Shown here in pieces: positions 44,972 to 56,158 of a DNA stretch of 64,000 bases. Positions within the stretch are counted from its first letter, which is position 1; each line of letters opens with the position of its first letter. The stretch lies in contig NW_026986601.1 in assembly GCF_963675165.1 (NCBI RefSeq), forward strand, positions 1 to 64,000. The letters run 5' to 3'. The position numbers were made by a program, and so were the translations under genes. The stretch comes from Halichondria panicea. Taxonomy: Eukaryota > Porifera > Demospongiae > Suberitida > Halichondriidae. The notes beneath the pieces were generated by a model that was given only the letters and a program-made list of their open reading frames with translations, ran no database searches and had not been told where the DNA came from.

Positions 44972-45199
44972 ACTCCTACAGAGCTCTCAGGCACTTTGTT
45001 TCATAAAACCCGGCAAGGTAAGGTAATCTGCAATTGGCCTGGGTGATGACTTTATTCTCAGAATTTTTCCCTTTCTCTGCATATAGGACTAGTTATTCCC
45101 CTGCATATACATATTCAAGGGCAAACAGATCCACACAGAGAGCTTATATTAGTGTCTGATTTTGGTCCAGCAGGGAATATAGAATAACTATAGCTACTT

Positions 45200-46066
45200 A
45201 CGGTGGCCCTGAGCGCTACTAGTAGTTCACCTTAGCTACTTGATAGTTCACCTACCTTAGCTACTTGATAGTTTGCCTACCTTAGCTACTTGATAGTTCA
45301 ACTTGATAGTTCGCCTACCTTAGCTGCTTGATAGTTCAACAACCTTAGCTACTTGATAGTTCACCTACCTTAGCTACTTCAAAGTTGACCTTTGAACTGT
45401 ATGTTAATGCTGCTGTAGCCATGCGACTCAATATAAATATAATGAGAGCTCCATGTATATATACAGGTACTGAGGATTATCTGCAGCCGGTTAGTTCTAC
45501 CCTATGGGTAACAGCAATGCAAGACGAGAGTACCACACTTGATTCATTTGGAAGTTACGTGTTATTCACAATACTAGCTAGTCTAATAGCTTGGGGCAAA
45601 ATCAAATAGAGCTAGGATTAAGAGACCTTTTTCTTCTCTTCCCCCTCCTCCTCTGAGAAAAGGTCTGGCCCCAGACTAATACAATACATGCAGTTCAAGT
45701 TGTTCACGTTTATATCTAAACCTATCGCAGCACAAGAATTCTGTACTATACAATGGTTCTGGTGTGGTACTCTAGTCTTGCATTGCTGTTAGATAATCCT
45801 CAGTACCTGTATATACGTGCATATGTAGCTCTCATTATTGATATCTAGTCGCTATGTACAGTATGGCTGGCTACAGCAGCATTAAATAGAATTAACATAC
45901 AGTTCAAAGGTCAACTGCGAAGTAGCTAAGGTAGGTCAACTATCAAGCAGCGAAGGTAGGTCAACTATCAAGTAGCTAAGGTTGTTGAACTTACAAACTT
46001 AGGTAGTTGAACTATCAGGTAGGCGAACTATCAAGTATATCTAATAGTAACGCTCAGGGCCACCGT
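45200..46066. mobile_element. ~870-bp foldback with a 25–27-bp minisatellite in each arm
   Basis: ACGGTGGCCCTGAGCG on the left mirrors CGCTCAGGGCCACCGT on the right. Both arms hold repeats of CTTAGCTACTTGATAGTT or its complement. A palindromic core carries GGTACTGAGGATTATCTG and its partner CAGATAATCCTCAGTACC. The reading frame at 45385–45609 lies in the core and looks non-coding. Confidence 0.9.
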
Positions 46067-46606
46067 AGCTACTACCTAAAACTTGCTTTCTTCACTATAG
46101 TAAACATGTGGCATTTAGCTACTGCACATGCTCAAACTCTTTATTCTGGGTGGGTGTATATAATCGAGTCAAAATATCCTTGTGCAAGAACTTCTAAGCA
46201 AAAGGGGGGATGGGCGTTTATTCAAGATGGGCTTATTTTCACAAGGGGTACGGTACATAAAATTAAAGACTATACACATAGACTGTAGACATAAACACAG
46301 CATACAACTGATGTTATTTTGCTGATCCATAATATTCACTTTCTAGTAACACGGTAGTTGTGATTTGTGATTTTTATCTTTGATCATAATTATGTGTATA
46401 CAAACATGGGTAGGGTAAGTATTCACTTTCAGCCAATTTTTGCCATGAGAACGTCGTTATGCAAAACTTAATGTAATGATATTTACCAACATGGACCATT
46501 GATGCCATTACACAAAAATTATTTCGAGCATAATTTATCAGGGCCTAGACTCTGTACCTATTGTGCTTGTGTTTGTGAAAGTTCTGAGCCAGAAAAATCT
46601 GGATTC

Positions 46607-46968
46607 AGGGGCGTAGTTGGGACTATGGGAAGGGGGTGCTATTATAGATGAAAGAGAGCGCGAAGCGATTGATTTTTTTAGCCGTGCAGCGCCGAAATTT
46701 GGTTGGCCGGAAGCCATACCTCTTTATTAATGCCGTCATAATTAACTTATGTGCCAAGTTGCAATCTTCTATTTGAATAGAGAAGCCTATTAGCTATAGC
46801 CACGAAAGAGAACTAGTTTATAGATTTAAACCAGAATATAGCTCACAGTTTAGAGACTGAATCATTTTGCTTGCCTAGCTAACTGTAGCAAGATCTTTGC
46901 TGGATACATTTCTCAGTGATTTGCTGGATGGGAGTGCTCGAGCCCCCTCCCAGGCTACGCCTCTGGGC
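46607..46968. repeat. MITE with GGGGCGTAG ends
   Basis: GGGGCGTAGTTGGGACTATG with GGAAGGGGG on the left; CCCCCTCCCAGGCTACGCC on the right. Confidence 0.6.
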
Positions 46969-47008
46969 AAGGTGCTTGCACTGAAAAGAAAATAATCTCT
47001 AGCTTTGC

Positions 47009-47105
47009 TAGCCTCGGTCCCAGGCCGATTTTTTTTTAATAGAACGAAGTTGAAAAATACGACCTAGCGTTCAATTGGAGACGGATCGGCCTGGGATCGA
47101 GGCTA
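47009..47105. repeat. 97-bp MITE, TAGCCTCG family, 9-bp target duplication
   Basis: TAGCTTTGC flanks both ends (47000–47008 and 47106–47114). Near-identical to 44876–44971, so both moved recently. Confidence 0.92.
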
Positions 47106-47684
47106 TAGCTTTGCATGATTGTAATTAATAAATTATACATTTCCGTTTATTGAGGAAATTGTGGGTGTGTTTTCAATTAAAATTTAATTTTATCATCACC
47201 TTTATGCTACTTGCTATTTTAAGAATAGTAGCTTGAGAGAAACTATTGTTATAATTATAAACAAATTGAAATAGCAGGAAAAAATTTTCCTGTGAAATAA
47301 ATTATGTCGCTTTAGTCTAGTCGAGTCCAAGTCGATTGAACAAATGAGTGTAGTATTATATATATAATTATATATATACCTGATTATCTAGCACTGGAGA
47401 AGACTGTGAGGCCATTAATCTGATTCCTGGCTGTGTCCTAACTCGTACTCTTGCCAATGCGCTATAATTCTGACTTCTGGTTGATTCTGGCTAGGATGTG
47501 GGTATTATGCGCATGCGTTGTTGACCAAGCTGATTAGATTACGAGAAATACCCCCGCTGGTAACAAGGGCATCATTGAGGCACAGGAGAGATAAGCTATA
47601 GGTAGACATACACAAACAATAGTTCTGTTTATTAAAGTATAATAATTATCTCTCTTATAATTATAATCCAGATTGATATGAGGA

Positions 47685-50339
47685 TACAAATTAATGTCTT
47701 TGCTCTTGGCGTTGCTGTGGGGTTGCTACTGGAGTGACTGTGCTGCCTGCCATTGGTACTGCAGTGGGAATATTTGCCTATGCTTCTACTATCTACACAC
47801 ACGCAGACGTCAACTTACAGAGTCAGCAACAAACTTGGAGCCAAGAGGGCATCAAAAAAATTCCTTGCCAATATCGACCCCAAGTGGGAGTTCCCTCGTG
47901 AGTAGATCTATCATGAGAACATAAGCTGTGCGACCCTCTATGTGAGGGTCAGTTCACCGTTCTCTACAAAGGGCTGGTAACTGGCATCAAGGAGAAACCT
48001 GTTGATGTGGCCATCAAATCAGTCAGAGGTACGTATGCCCACATTTGGCATGGCCCTGAACTGTGGGCACACTAGAACCCACACTGCAGCTGGGCATTTC
48101 AATGACCTCCTTAACTATATAATAATATTATTGTTAGGTTTCCATTCATAGTGAAGTTGCCTATTAATTTGTGGTTGAAGCTTTCACTTGTGGTTGTGTT
48201 GTGTGCAGTGGATGCCATGCACGGAGGACGATGTGAATTGAAGCACTATATTGGCTGAGATGGAGATGCTGTCTATGCAGTATTGGGGCTCACGAGAAAT
48301 GATCAGAGTCAGTATCGTTGGAAGTGAGTATACTGTGCATGTGTGTGTGCATTCATGGTTACTATGTTCTATACATAATTATTACGCACCTATACTCCTG
48401 TATTTATGAAATAGTTTACTTCACTATTTTGTAACTTGAGTAGTCTTCACAAGCCACCCACAAAACCACTCACTGACTGCTACCCCCTTCCCCTTACAGA
48501 ACCTATGTACATGGTGATGGAGTACATGTGTCACGGTGACTTGACATCGCGTGGTCACAGCAGTTGATACACAGTTTCCCCGGGTCTTGGATACCAGGCC
48601 CCGGCTATCAACCTCTACCCCAAGGGACCTCCTCAACATTGGCACCAAGATCGCTGATAAAAAGGTGGGTTGAACTTGTGTTAAAGCATAGATTGAAGAG
48701 TTAGAGGGATAGGAAACGAAGTGGTGCACGTGATGATTTTACATTGAATCTGCAGTGGAGCCTCGAAAACTATCCTCGCCCTATGAACGAGGCTATTATG
48801 CCGGGTAACTCCCTCAAAATAAGAAAGTTGTGTTTCCTCGAGACATCATCTCTTTCAGCAATTTATAACACGCCTAGTCCATGAGCCACGTGTAGTACTT
48901 GCTAATGACTGACCACACCCATGCAGTAAAAAAAGACTTTCTATATGTTCCCAAGGCTGTTTTAGAGCTAAAGGAACATGTAACGTGTAAGCGTGCTGGT
49001 TATGACTACTACAATAGGTATAGACCTTGAAATATAAGTGAGTTGCACGGACTAAGCACAGTTACTTATAGTTTATTATGCACTGTGTGTAGAAATAGGT
49101 ATTGTTGTGATGGCCTCGATTAAACCGCAGCGTATTCGAGAATACCAACCGTTTCCTATCCCTCTAACTCTTCATCTATGGTTAAAGTAACGGTAGATTT
49201 GTAGTTAGTTTATAATTATGGCCATGGCCTATTTAATTAGAAGTACATGTAGTAGTAATGCCACACGGCACAGTGTGTTCATTTGCTACATTCCTTGCTA
49301 CAGTTGGTCCACCAACCCTATGCCAAGAATGTCCAACCCTGTGCCAAGAATGTCCTGGTTGGCTCCAACATGAGCATCAAGATCTACAATGTGGGCTCCT
49401 TCGACATGACCTTTGAGAGCAGAGACTCATGAGCATCAAGATCTACAATGTGGGCTCCTTCGACATGACCTTTGAGAGCAGAGACTCGTCATGAAGTGGC
49501 TAGCCCCAGAGACTCTCTTTGATCAGGCTGCCACTACATACAGCGATGTGATACCTACATACACTGTAGATGTTATTGTCTCTGCTTTTTATGTGCATGC
49601 ATGTCCTGCAAATATTATTAGCATGCAATGTCAAGTACGTAGATCAATTGTGACCCATGCTCAATGTTTTGCAGGCGATCGTTTGGTGTGGCACTGTGGG
49701 AGCTGGTGACTGTGGGGGGTACCCCCTATGGGGAGATTCAGCCTGAGGACCTCTATACTCACAACTCATGAACGGAATGAGAATGCCCTGTCCTCAGCAC
49801 TGCGCCCAAGAAATGTGAGTGTACTTACCGTACCTACTGTGTGTACACACACCACACAAATATTGAAAGTTGTTTTGTGGTAACCCACATTGATCACCAT
49901 CTAAGGCTGTAGTGCTTGATCACTATCTAAGGCTGTAGAGCTTGATCACTATCTAAGTCTGTGGTCTTTCCCCTGCAGCCATGAACTCATGCTGGATTGT
50001 TGGAGGAGGAATCCAGTGGATCGCCCACACTTCTCTGTTATCCATGAGAAGCTTGAAGACCTGGCTAATTCTAAAGTGGTGAGTTCATTAGCTCACTCAG
50101 TGTACAATATTGTCATGTTGTTTTGTGAGCTTCCTTTATCATGCAAAGTCTATTACATATACTATATGCATGTACATCTATAACTCTATTACATATGACG
50201 TATATGTATGTTTGTCTCCATATATTTGATCACCTGTGCGCTCTACACGTCACTGCAGAATCTGTTGGACTTCCAAAACTATGACATGTACATCTACTCT
50301 CAATTTGAAGAACCCGTCGCTCTCTCAACTGTTCTATAG
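47685..50339 (+). pseudogene. Decayed copy 2 of the receptor pseudokinase
   Basis: Equivalents of exons 9–16 of the 7368–14514 gene are present in order at about 47690–48028, 48207–48327, 48496–48664, 49302–49553, 49675–49815, 49979–50079 and 50259–50339. The ectodomain is absent. The TM and juxtamembrane exons are fused with loss of intron 9. Exon 11 is frameshifted and exon 12 has an in-frame TGA at about 48567. Exon 13 contains a 59-bp tandem duplication (49370–49428, 49429–49487). HRD is replaced by HQP, and DFG is again NVG. An inverted-repeat element occupies 48686–49190. Confidence 0.9.
48686..49190. mobile_element. ~500-bp inverted-repeat element inside the pseudogene intron
   Basis: GAAGAGTTAGAGGGATAGGA with AACG at the left mirrors CGTTTCCTATCCCTCTAACT and CTTC at the right. 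The AGAGGGATAGG core resembles the 23169–23990 ends. Confidence 0.8.
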
Positions 50340-50691
50340 CACTAACACTCTGTCATGGCACTCAACAACCATTTTTATTTATCTTTTTGTTTCTGTCTCA
50401 CAATCATTTATCTATTTTCTTGACCTTGGTAATTTGTTTTTAGTTTTTCTTCCGTGTTGTTTTTGTACGTACGTACAATTTATACATCAGCTGCAGTTGT
50501 AATACTATAACGTCACGTATCTATACTATTATAATTGATATACAGTATCTGAATGATGAAGGGGGTGACAGACATAAACATTATCATTTGGGGTTGTACT
50601 CATGAATGATCTAATTACTGAAGTCTCACTACGTAGGCTGCTCAGATTTTCCGTAAAGTTCTTTCTCAGATCCAGTGAAGCTTGACTGGCT

Positions 50692-51830
50692 TCATAAGCT
50701 AGAGGAGGCGCTCTCTGATTGTGGCATGTTATCTTCCTGCACAATAATACGTCTCGTATGAATAGCTATAGGGAATAGCCCGTTACTATCAGCTGTGTAT
50801 TCAGTACCATTGTCTTTCAGTAACTGGCAACGTCGATCACTTCCCATACGATGTGCTTCGTGTAACATGGTTGATTTAGAATATGTGTCCACATACAATA
50901 AACTCAGTGAAAGGTAACGTTTTGCCATGTTCAAAATGTTCTCAAACATTTCGTCACTCCTCAGATGAATTGCATAATACCATGGAGTCTCATTTTTCTT
51001 GTTAGGAATTAAAACTGCTGCTGTAAGCTGGTCGCCCTCTATGTCGTTTGCATTGCATACTCTGAGAAAGATATCGAAGTACTTCATATTTTCACGTTTA
51101 AATGCCCGGTGAAGAAGGGTATTGGACTTCAGACCAGCTGGTGCGTTTACTCCTGTGAGTTCAGGCAGTTTGTTGCATTTGACACATTCCTCGAGTAGAA
51201 CATCTACAGCAACCCAGTGTGAGTGATCAAATGCAGACAACAACGGAGTTTGATTTTTCTTGTTACAACAACACAGCATATCATTTACCAGGTTTAGTTC
51301 CTTTGCTATGGTGAGGAATAGCTCAATAATTTCCTTCGAAGTCTTGCTGCGAATTGCACTCTGTACAGGAATATCTCCATCTTTATCTTTGAGCAAAATT
51401 TGCTTTTGCTGTCCCATACTTTTCAAGAGTTCAAAGAACAATTTCATCACTGCGACACCCAAGTATTCCGAGCTTGCTGCAAAAGCATGAGTTGCAGTCC
51501 AATCGAAATTGTTGTCACGTTGATCTATGCAACCCTTTAGTATTTGTGACAGATTACCCTGCTTCACATTATTTTGCTTCAGGAATCGGGTCCAGCAAAT
51601 CATTTCCTAAATGGAAAAAGTGGTAGAGGCATGTGTATATGACACATTGCACCAGGTGTTTAATACTGGTAAAAAACAATTCATGGAACAGTATATCTAG
51701 TATTAACTGTACATTATTATATTCTATCAAGGGCGTATACGGCCTTGGTTATATCTAGATCTAGCTAAAATCTAATAAGATTATTATATTATTTATACGT
51801 ACGGTAGACTACCTGCAATTGTGTTGACAT
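50692..51830 (-). CDS. Small ankyrin-repeat protein (unit copy 2)
   Basis: Two exons: a tiny first exon 51813–51830 (MSTQLQ) with donor CAG|GTAGTC, then 50692–51606 starting at TTTAG|GAAATG; about 310 residues. Ankyrin signatures include KDGDIPVQSAIRS, NKKNQTPLLSAFDHSHWVA, SNTLLHRAFK, NETPWYYAIH and TMLHEAHRMG. No enzyme motif; likely a cytoplasmic protein-interaction domain. It converges tail-to-tail with receptor pseudogene copy 2. It is a close paralogue of 61230–63463 and more distantly of the N-terminus of the large ROC-COR gene (shared W-x-x-x-L, GNLS, TATH positions). It ends at a stop in SESASSSL, earlier than copy 3, which has an extra 3' exon. Confidence 0.8.
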
Positions 51831-53030
51831 AATTATAGATCTAGTTATATCCCTTAATCACAAATCAATGAGGAATCTGGCTAGAAAAAATAATTATCAG
51901 TATCACAAATGTATATACTATGTATCACAATGTGATCTTTATTATTGTTACCAAATATGGTGATGGAAGTGTTTCTTCTTGTATTTGATTGGCCAAAAAT
52001 ACTGTGGTAAAATCAATAAACCACAGCTAGGCTAGAGGGACTTCCTTGTTATGCTATGTCCTAACTTGCATGCCTGAAACTGATCTAGAAACTATATGCC
52101 GCTATTAAACTGAATGCATGATTATGTATATACACTGGTGTTGACATGACATGCCATTATGTGTGTTGACAAGATTACCAGTTAAAAAGTAAGCAGTAAA
52201 TCAAAATGTTCCAGAACATGATAATTACCCTAATCGCTAAGTCTACATCTAGGGGTGAATTATGTCGTACTAACTAGTATGTGAATGCAATTTGGGAAGT
52301 TTAGCATCAACACTATACATAGACTTGTTGCATTTTGAGTGGGCAGATCAAAGGAAACACTGTGCCAACATCTGCCATATGGCACAGTATGGCTAAAATA
52401 ACCTGAAACGATCCCTTTTATAGTATAACACTGTTGCAGTATTCAGTGGTAGGCAGAAAATGTTTTTTGTGCGTCTGGTGCATTCCATAGCCTTGCATCA
52501 GATGTAGTAATGTGCTATTTTCAGGAGTGCATGTACTCCTTCTATTATGGATAGCTAATTACCCCATGTGTGCGCAGCGCACAGCAGGGGTAGAGTGATT
52601 GGTGTGTGTGAGTGGACACAAAAATGAGCTGTTTGAGTGAACTATAGACACTTTCATGGACTGCTTTAACTGCTAATGAGAAAAATAATAGGCTGCTTAT
52701 AGTTAAAACTTGTAGGCGATCTTTAAGGCGACAAAAAACACTGATCTAATCGTTGCTATAAACAATCATTCCCGATTCACCATAATGTTAGTGTCATTAC
52801 GGTAAAGTTATCGTATCCGTTTTGCTGCTGTGCGATGGAAGCTCAACGCACGGGCTATGAACATTTTGTTTAATAAATTACCTGTTGTGTTTCCATAGTT
52901 GTGTAGCAAGTTACACTCTTCATTGTGTCTTTACATGTAGCACCGGTTGGGGTACTATCAGCTGTTGTTGCCTGACCACTGCAAAGATCAAAGTATTACA
53001 GCACTACTCCAGTTTACACAAGAACACACT
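51831..53030. other. Intergenic; flank shared with copies 1 and 3, no gene seen
   Basis: 51840–52070 is similar to 63470–63670 (upstream of ankyrin copy 3). 52075–52300 is similar to 14870–15150. These matches mark the duplicated unit. 52300–53030 shows nothing recognisable. Confidence 0.6.
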
Positions 53031-53265
53031 GTATAGCGCGAAATTTTTGTGGGGCTTAATTTTCAGTGATTTCGTGGGTTAGCAATCCTACATGAAAATT
53101 AAGTCCACAAAAATTGTTCTTTAATTAGAAGTATCTGCTATAACGTGCAAAGATTTAAAGGCGTTGCTTCCGGTAAACAGTCATTTTGCGAACGTTGTGC
53201 AACGAAATGCTTTTATAGAGGCCATTCCACGAAATATAAGAGCCTCGAAAATTTCGCGCTATACG
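53031..53265. repeat. MITE, same family as 3251–3450
   Basis: Starts TATAGCGCGAAATTTTTGTG and ends TCGAAAATTTCGCGCTATAC. The interior closely follows the 3251 element. Confidence 0.85.
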
Positions 53266-54219
53266 GTAATAACAATAGCAACCATATAATTATTGCAATG
53301 AAATATACAATAATACAATGCACTGCAAGTATCAGATTCTAATTTTGTCATACAACAAATTAGTTATTGAATGGGCCCTCGGCGCGCAAACTACTATGTC
53401 TACTATTTGCACTGAAGCAATGTTAATACGTCTCTCCAGTGCATGCAGCCCCACTGAGCCACTAATTATATCCCATGTGGCACTCGGGCTGTGCAATAAA
53501 TATTCACATCTGAAACAGAAGCTACACAATTTCATAGTGTATGCTATATAACAGAAAAATTATATTTAGTAAATGAGCTTGAGCCGAATTGACGTTTTTT
53601 TGATTTGGCGTCTCAGGTGTAGCTACTACAGCACTGACGTTGCGTCCACCGGATTTAATTTGACAGTTTAAATTTGGCAAATTGTCAATTCGCCAAATTA
53701 AAACACTTACCCACTTTTTATGGTATTAGCCTATATATAGCCTAGGTACCAGGCCGATTCTAACAGAAGGAGAAAAATACGGATTGCACTGGTGATAGTG
53801 AGCAGGTGCTTATTTATCTCCAGAATCTATCCCCATTAATATTCTGATATTATCCTATGGATATACTGAAGATTATCACTCGTCTGTGCCAGCATTGCCT
53901 GGATTGCTTGGAAACCAAAATGCAGGTTAAATCTTCTGCGCATGCGTGACATGTGGTTGCATTGTCAATCAGAAGGATGCGTAGCAACAAAATTGATCTT
54001 CTCCCAGTTCAAGACGAGTTTAAGAGAAAGAAAACGACTAAAAGACAAAGAAATGATACTCTAGAACACTAGCTAGGAGAGCTTGCAGAAGGCTATAGTG
54101 TATCAAAAGAAGATACAGTCTGCACTGCTATAGCAGAAGAGAACCGTTTTAAAGTCAAAATGACTTACAAGAGCGTGGTGCAGTACACTTCTACCGCATC
54201 TTTCAAAAAATAATTACAA

Positions 54220-54307
54220 CAACGGTAGGCGCATCTTTTAGTCTAACCCCAAATTGTTCAGCCAGGTGGCGCCTAAACTATGGTGGCGCTGTAATTACAT
54301 CAATTAC
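54220..54307. repeat. Single end of the 4658–5073 MITE family
   Basis: GGTGGCGCTGTAATTACATC then AATTACGG, preceded by GGCGCATCTTTTAGTC; no opposite end was found. Confidence 0.6.
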
Positions 54308-54377
54308 GGGAACATTTTTGTTTCTTGTTCTCTCACTGCTGAACAGGTTTTATTCCAAATAAGAAGCACTTCCTATA

Positions 54378-54843
54378 TAGTAAGTAACCGATCATCGCCA
54401 GATATATACCTATAATAATGCTGATTCAGCAACAATTGTGTACAGTCAGCAATAATTAAACTGGGATTAGCCTCGATTCCAGGCGGCACTGAAGATTATG
54501 TGCACAATTATTGCTGAATCAGCATAAACACTGCTTTGCCTGCAAGTAGTGCTCACTAGTTAGAGTTGTGCCAAGAAGTATTGTTTAGTGCTGGTAGTTT
54601 CAGTGGTTATAGTAAGCGTGCAAAGACAGATAAATGTCTCACTGACGACAATTGATCAATTCGGAAGCTCACTTCTCATGACCACCACTCCGTCCGCAAG
54701 AGAGTTATTCTTTCCAAATTTTTGGGAGCTGTTACTTTCTTACCTATCTGTAGGTCCATGTAGTTAGTTTTGTGCAAAATCGGTTTGTGCTTCGAGCAAC
54801 AGCCGCCGATTATATAGGTATCTGGCGAAGATCAGCTACTTTC
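54378..54843. repeat. Diverged, shortened relative of the 28655–29517 foldback
   Basis: Shares GTAAGTAACC near the left, CACAATTATTGCTGAATCAG, GCCTGCAAGTAGTGCTCACT, GTGCCAAGAAG and GGTATCTGGCGAAGAT with the 28655 element. Most of its left arm is deleted. Confidence 0.75.
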
Positions 54844-55051
54844 TACCGTATAGAGAGTAATTTTCGTCGGGCAAAATATTCGTGGTTTTCGTGGTTGAAG
54901 GTCTGACCCAAATATTTTACCTACGAATGAAGCGACCTTGCCTACCTTTACCTGCAGTGCAAGCTCCAACCACGAAAGTATTACCCACGAATTGTCTCAA
55001 TATTGCTGAACCACGAATATTTTGTCCCCTGAAAATTACCCACTATACGAT
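54844..55051. repeat. MITE with CCGTATAGAGAGTAATTTTC ends
   Basis: Left TACCGTATAGAGAGTAATTT, right GAAAATTACCCACTATACGA. Interior AATATTCGTGG and CCACGAATATTTTG are inverted. Confidence 0.75.
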
Positions 55052-55138
55052 AGTGTGCAATAATGAATATTTGACGATGACTCGCTTCCTGTGCAATTTG
55101 AATGTAAAACACTGATGTCAGTACTAATTATAATATGC

Positions 55139-56133
55139 TAGCCTCAGTCCCAGGCTCTTCTTTTTCTGTTATCTTGGTTCCGCACAGGCTATATAATTAT
55201 GGAAAGTCTATATGATGCTTCCAACTGCAGCTTGCGAAGACAACCCCACTATATACACCATACGACCATCGCATATAGAGGGGTTGATGAGAGGCTTTAG
55301 ACTCTAGACCAACGCAATAGCATAAGCCACAGCTTCACGGAACTCAGTCATAGAGTACGATACGGAACCTATAGATGGACTAGCTTACAGTAAACCTCAG
55401 GTACATAATCTTACTAAAGTAGTGTGACGTTCATTACTCATATTCTGGGTAATTTGAAGTGCTCTATCACACATACAATAGGCCCTCTTTTTATGCCTCG
55501 GTGCGCATATACGCAAGCGAGGTATACGGCATGCAGTAGTGTGTTTGTGTGTGTGTGTGTGTAGACTGCTACAGCTGATCAAGGATTAATGAAGTGCAAG
55601 TAAAAGTTTCTATAGGCTTCTAGTCATGTTTTCTTGGATTTTAATTCGTAGATTTGCGAAATAATGCTTGGTTCTCGAGTTATGCCTAGTTTTGCTTACT
55701 TGGAATGCCTTTTCAGAAGAGTGTGGAGCAAAACTTGTCTATGGAGTTAACACGCACTAGAACGCTAGCTATTGGTAGCTGCAAGCTAGAGTGAGAAGAG
55801 AGCTGCAAGGCTCTATATTGATGCAGCAGCCATTAATTTTAGACTTTTGGCATCCTTTTTAGCAACAATCAGGTTGATCATTTCCCACTCTTTGAGTTTC
55901 CCTGTGATTCTGCCTGCATGCAGCACAATTTAATTCAAAATTGTTCATCTTTGTATTAGTAATAGCTAGTAGGTTATGTTATGTAGGTTTGGCACATCCC
56001 CATCGAGGCATCAGCACCTGTGGTGCTTCATTAACCTAGCATTACAGCAGAGAAAAGTCGGGCTGGGAACGAGGCTAATTAGCCTCCTTCACAATCACTT
56101 TAAGGAGAGGAATTGGGCGTGGGAAAGAGGCTA
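55139..56133. mobile_element. TAGCCTC-bounded stretch containing a dispersed-family copy
   Basis: Begins TAGCCTCAGTCCCAGGCTC. CGGGCTGGGAACGAGGCTA ends at 56077 and a second AAGAGGCTA end lies at 56133. No 9-bp duplication is visible. Inside, 55490–56030 is a dispersed-family copy (CCTCGGTGCGCATATACGCA and CATCGAGGCATCAGCACCTG). Confidence 0.6.
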
Positions 56134-56158
56134 GTGCATACCAGCTGATACTATATAA

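Larger units (their letters stand above)
44581..46256. mobile_element. ~1.7-kb inverted-repeat element hosting nested insertions
   Basis: Left TACCGTACCCTCGCGAAAAT with ACGCCC; right GGGCTTATTTTCACAAGGGG with TACGGTA. It contains a 96-bp MITE (44876–44971) and the foldback 45200–46066. Confidence 0.6.

Noticed and set aside
45385-45609. Possible small protein in the foldback core
   Set aside because: The frame lies within a palindrome, has no motif and is disrupted in the mirrored arm.
47685-50339. Second functional receptor kinase
   Set aside because: It has an in-frame stop, frameshifts, an internal exon duplication and no ectodomain.
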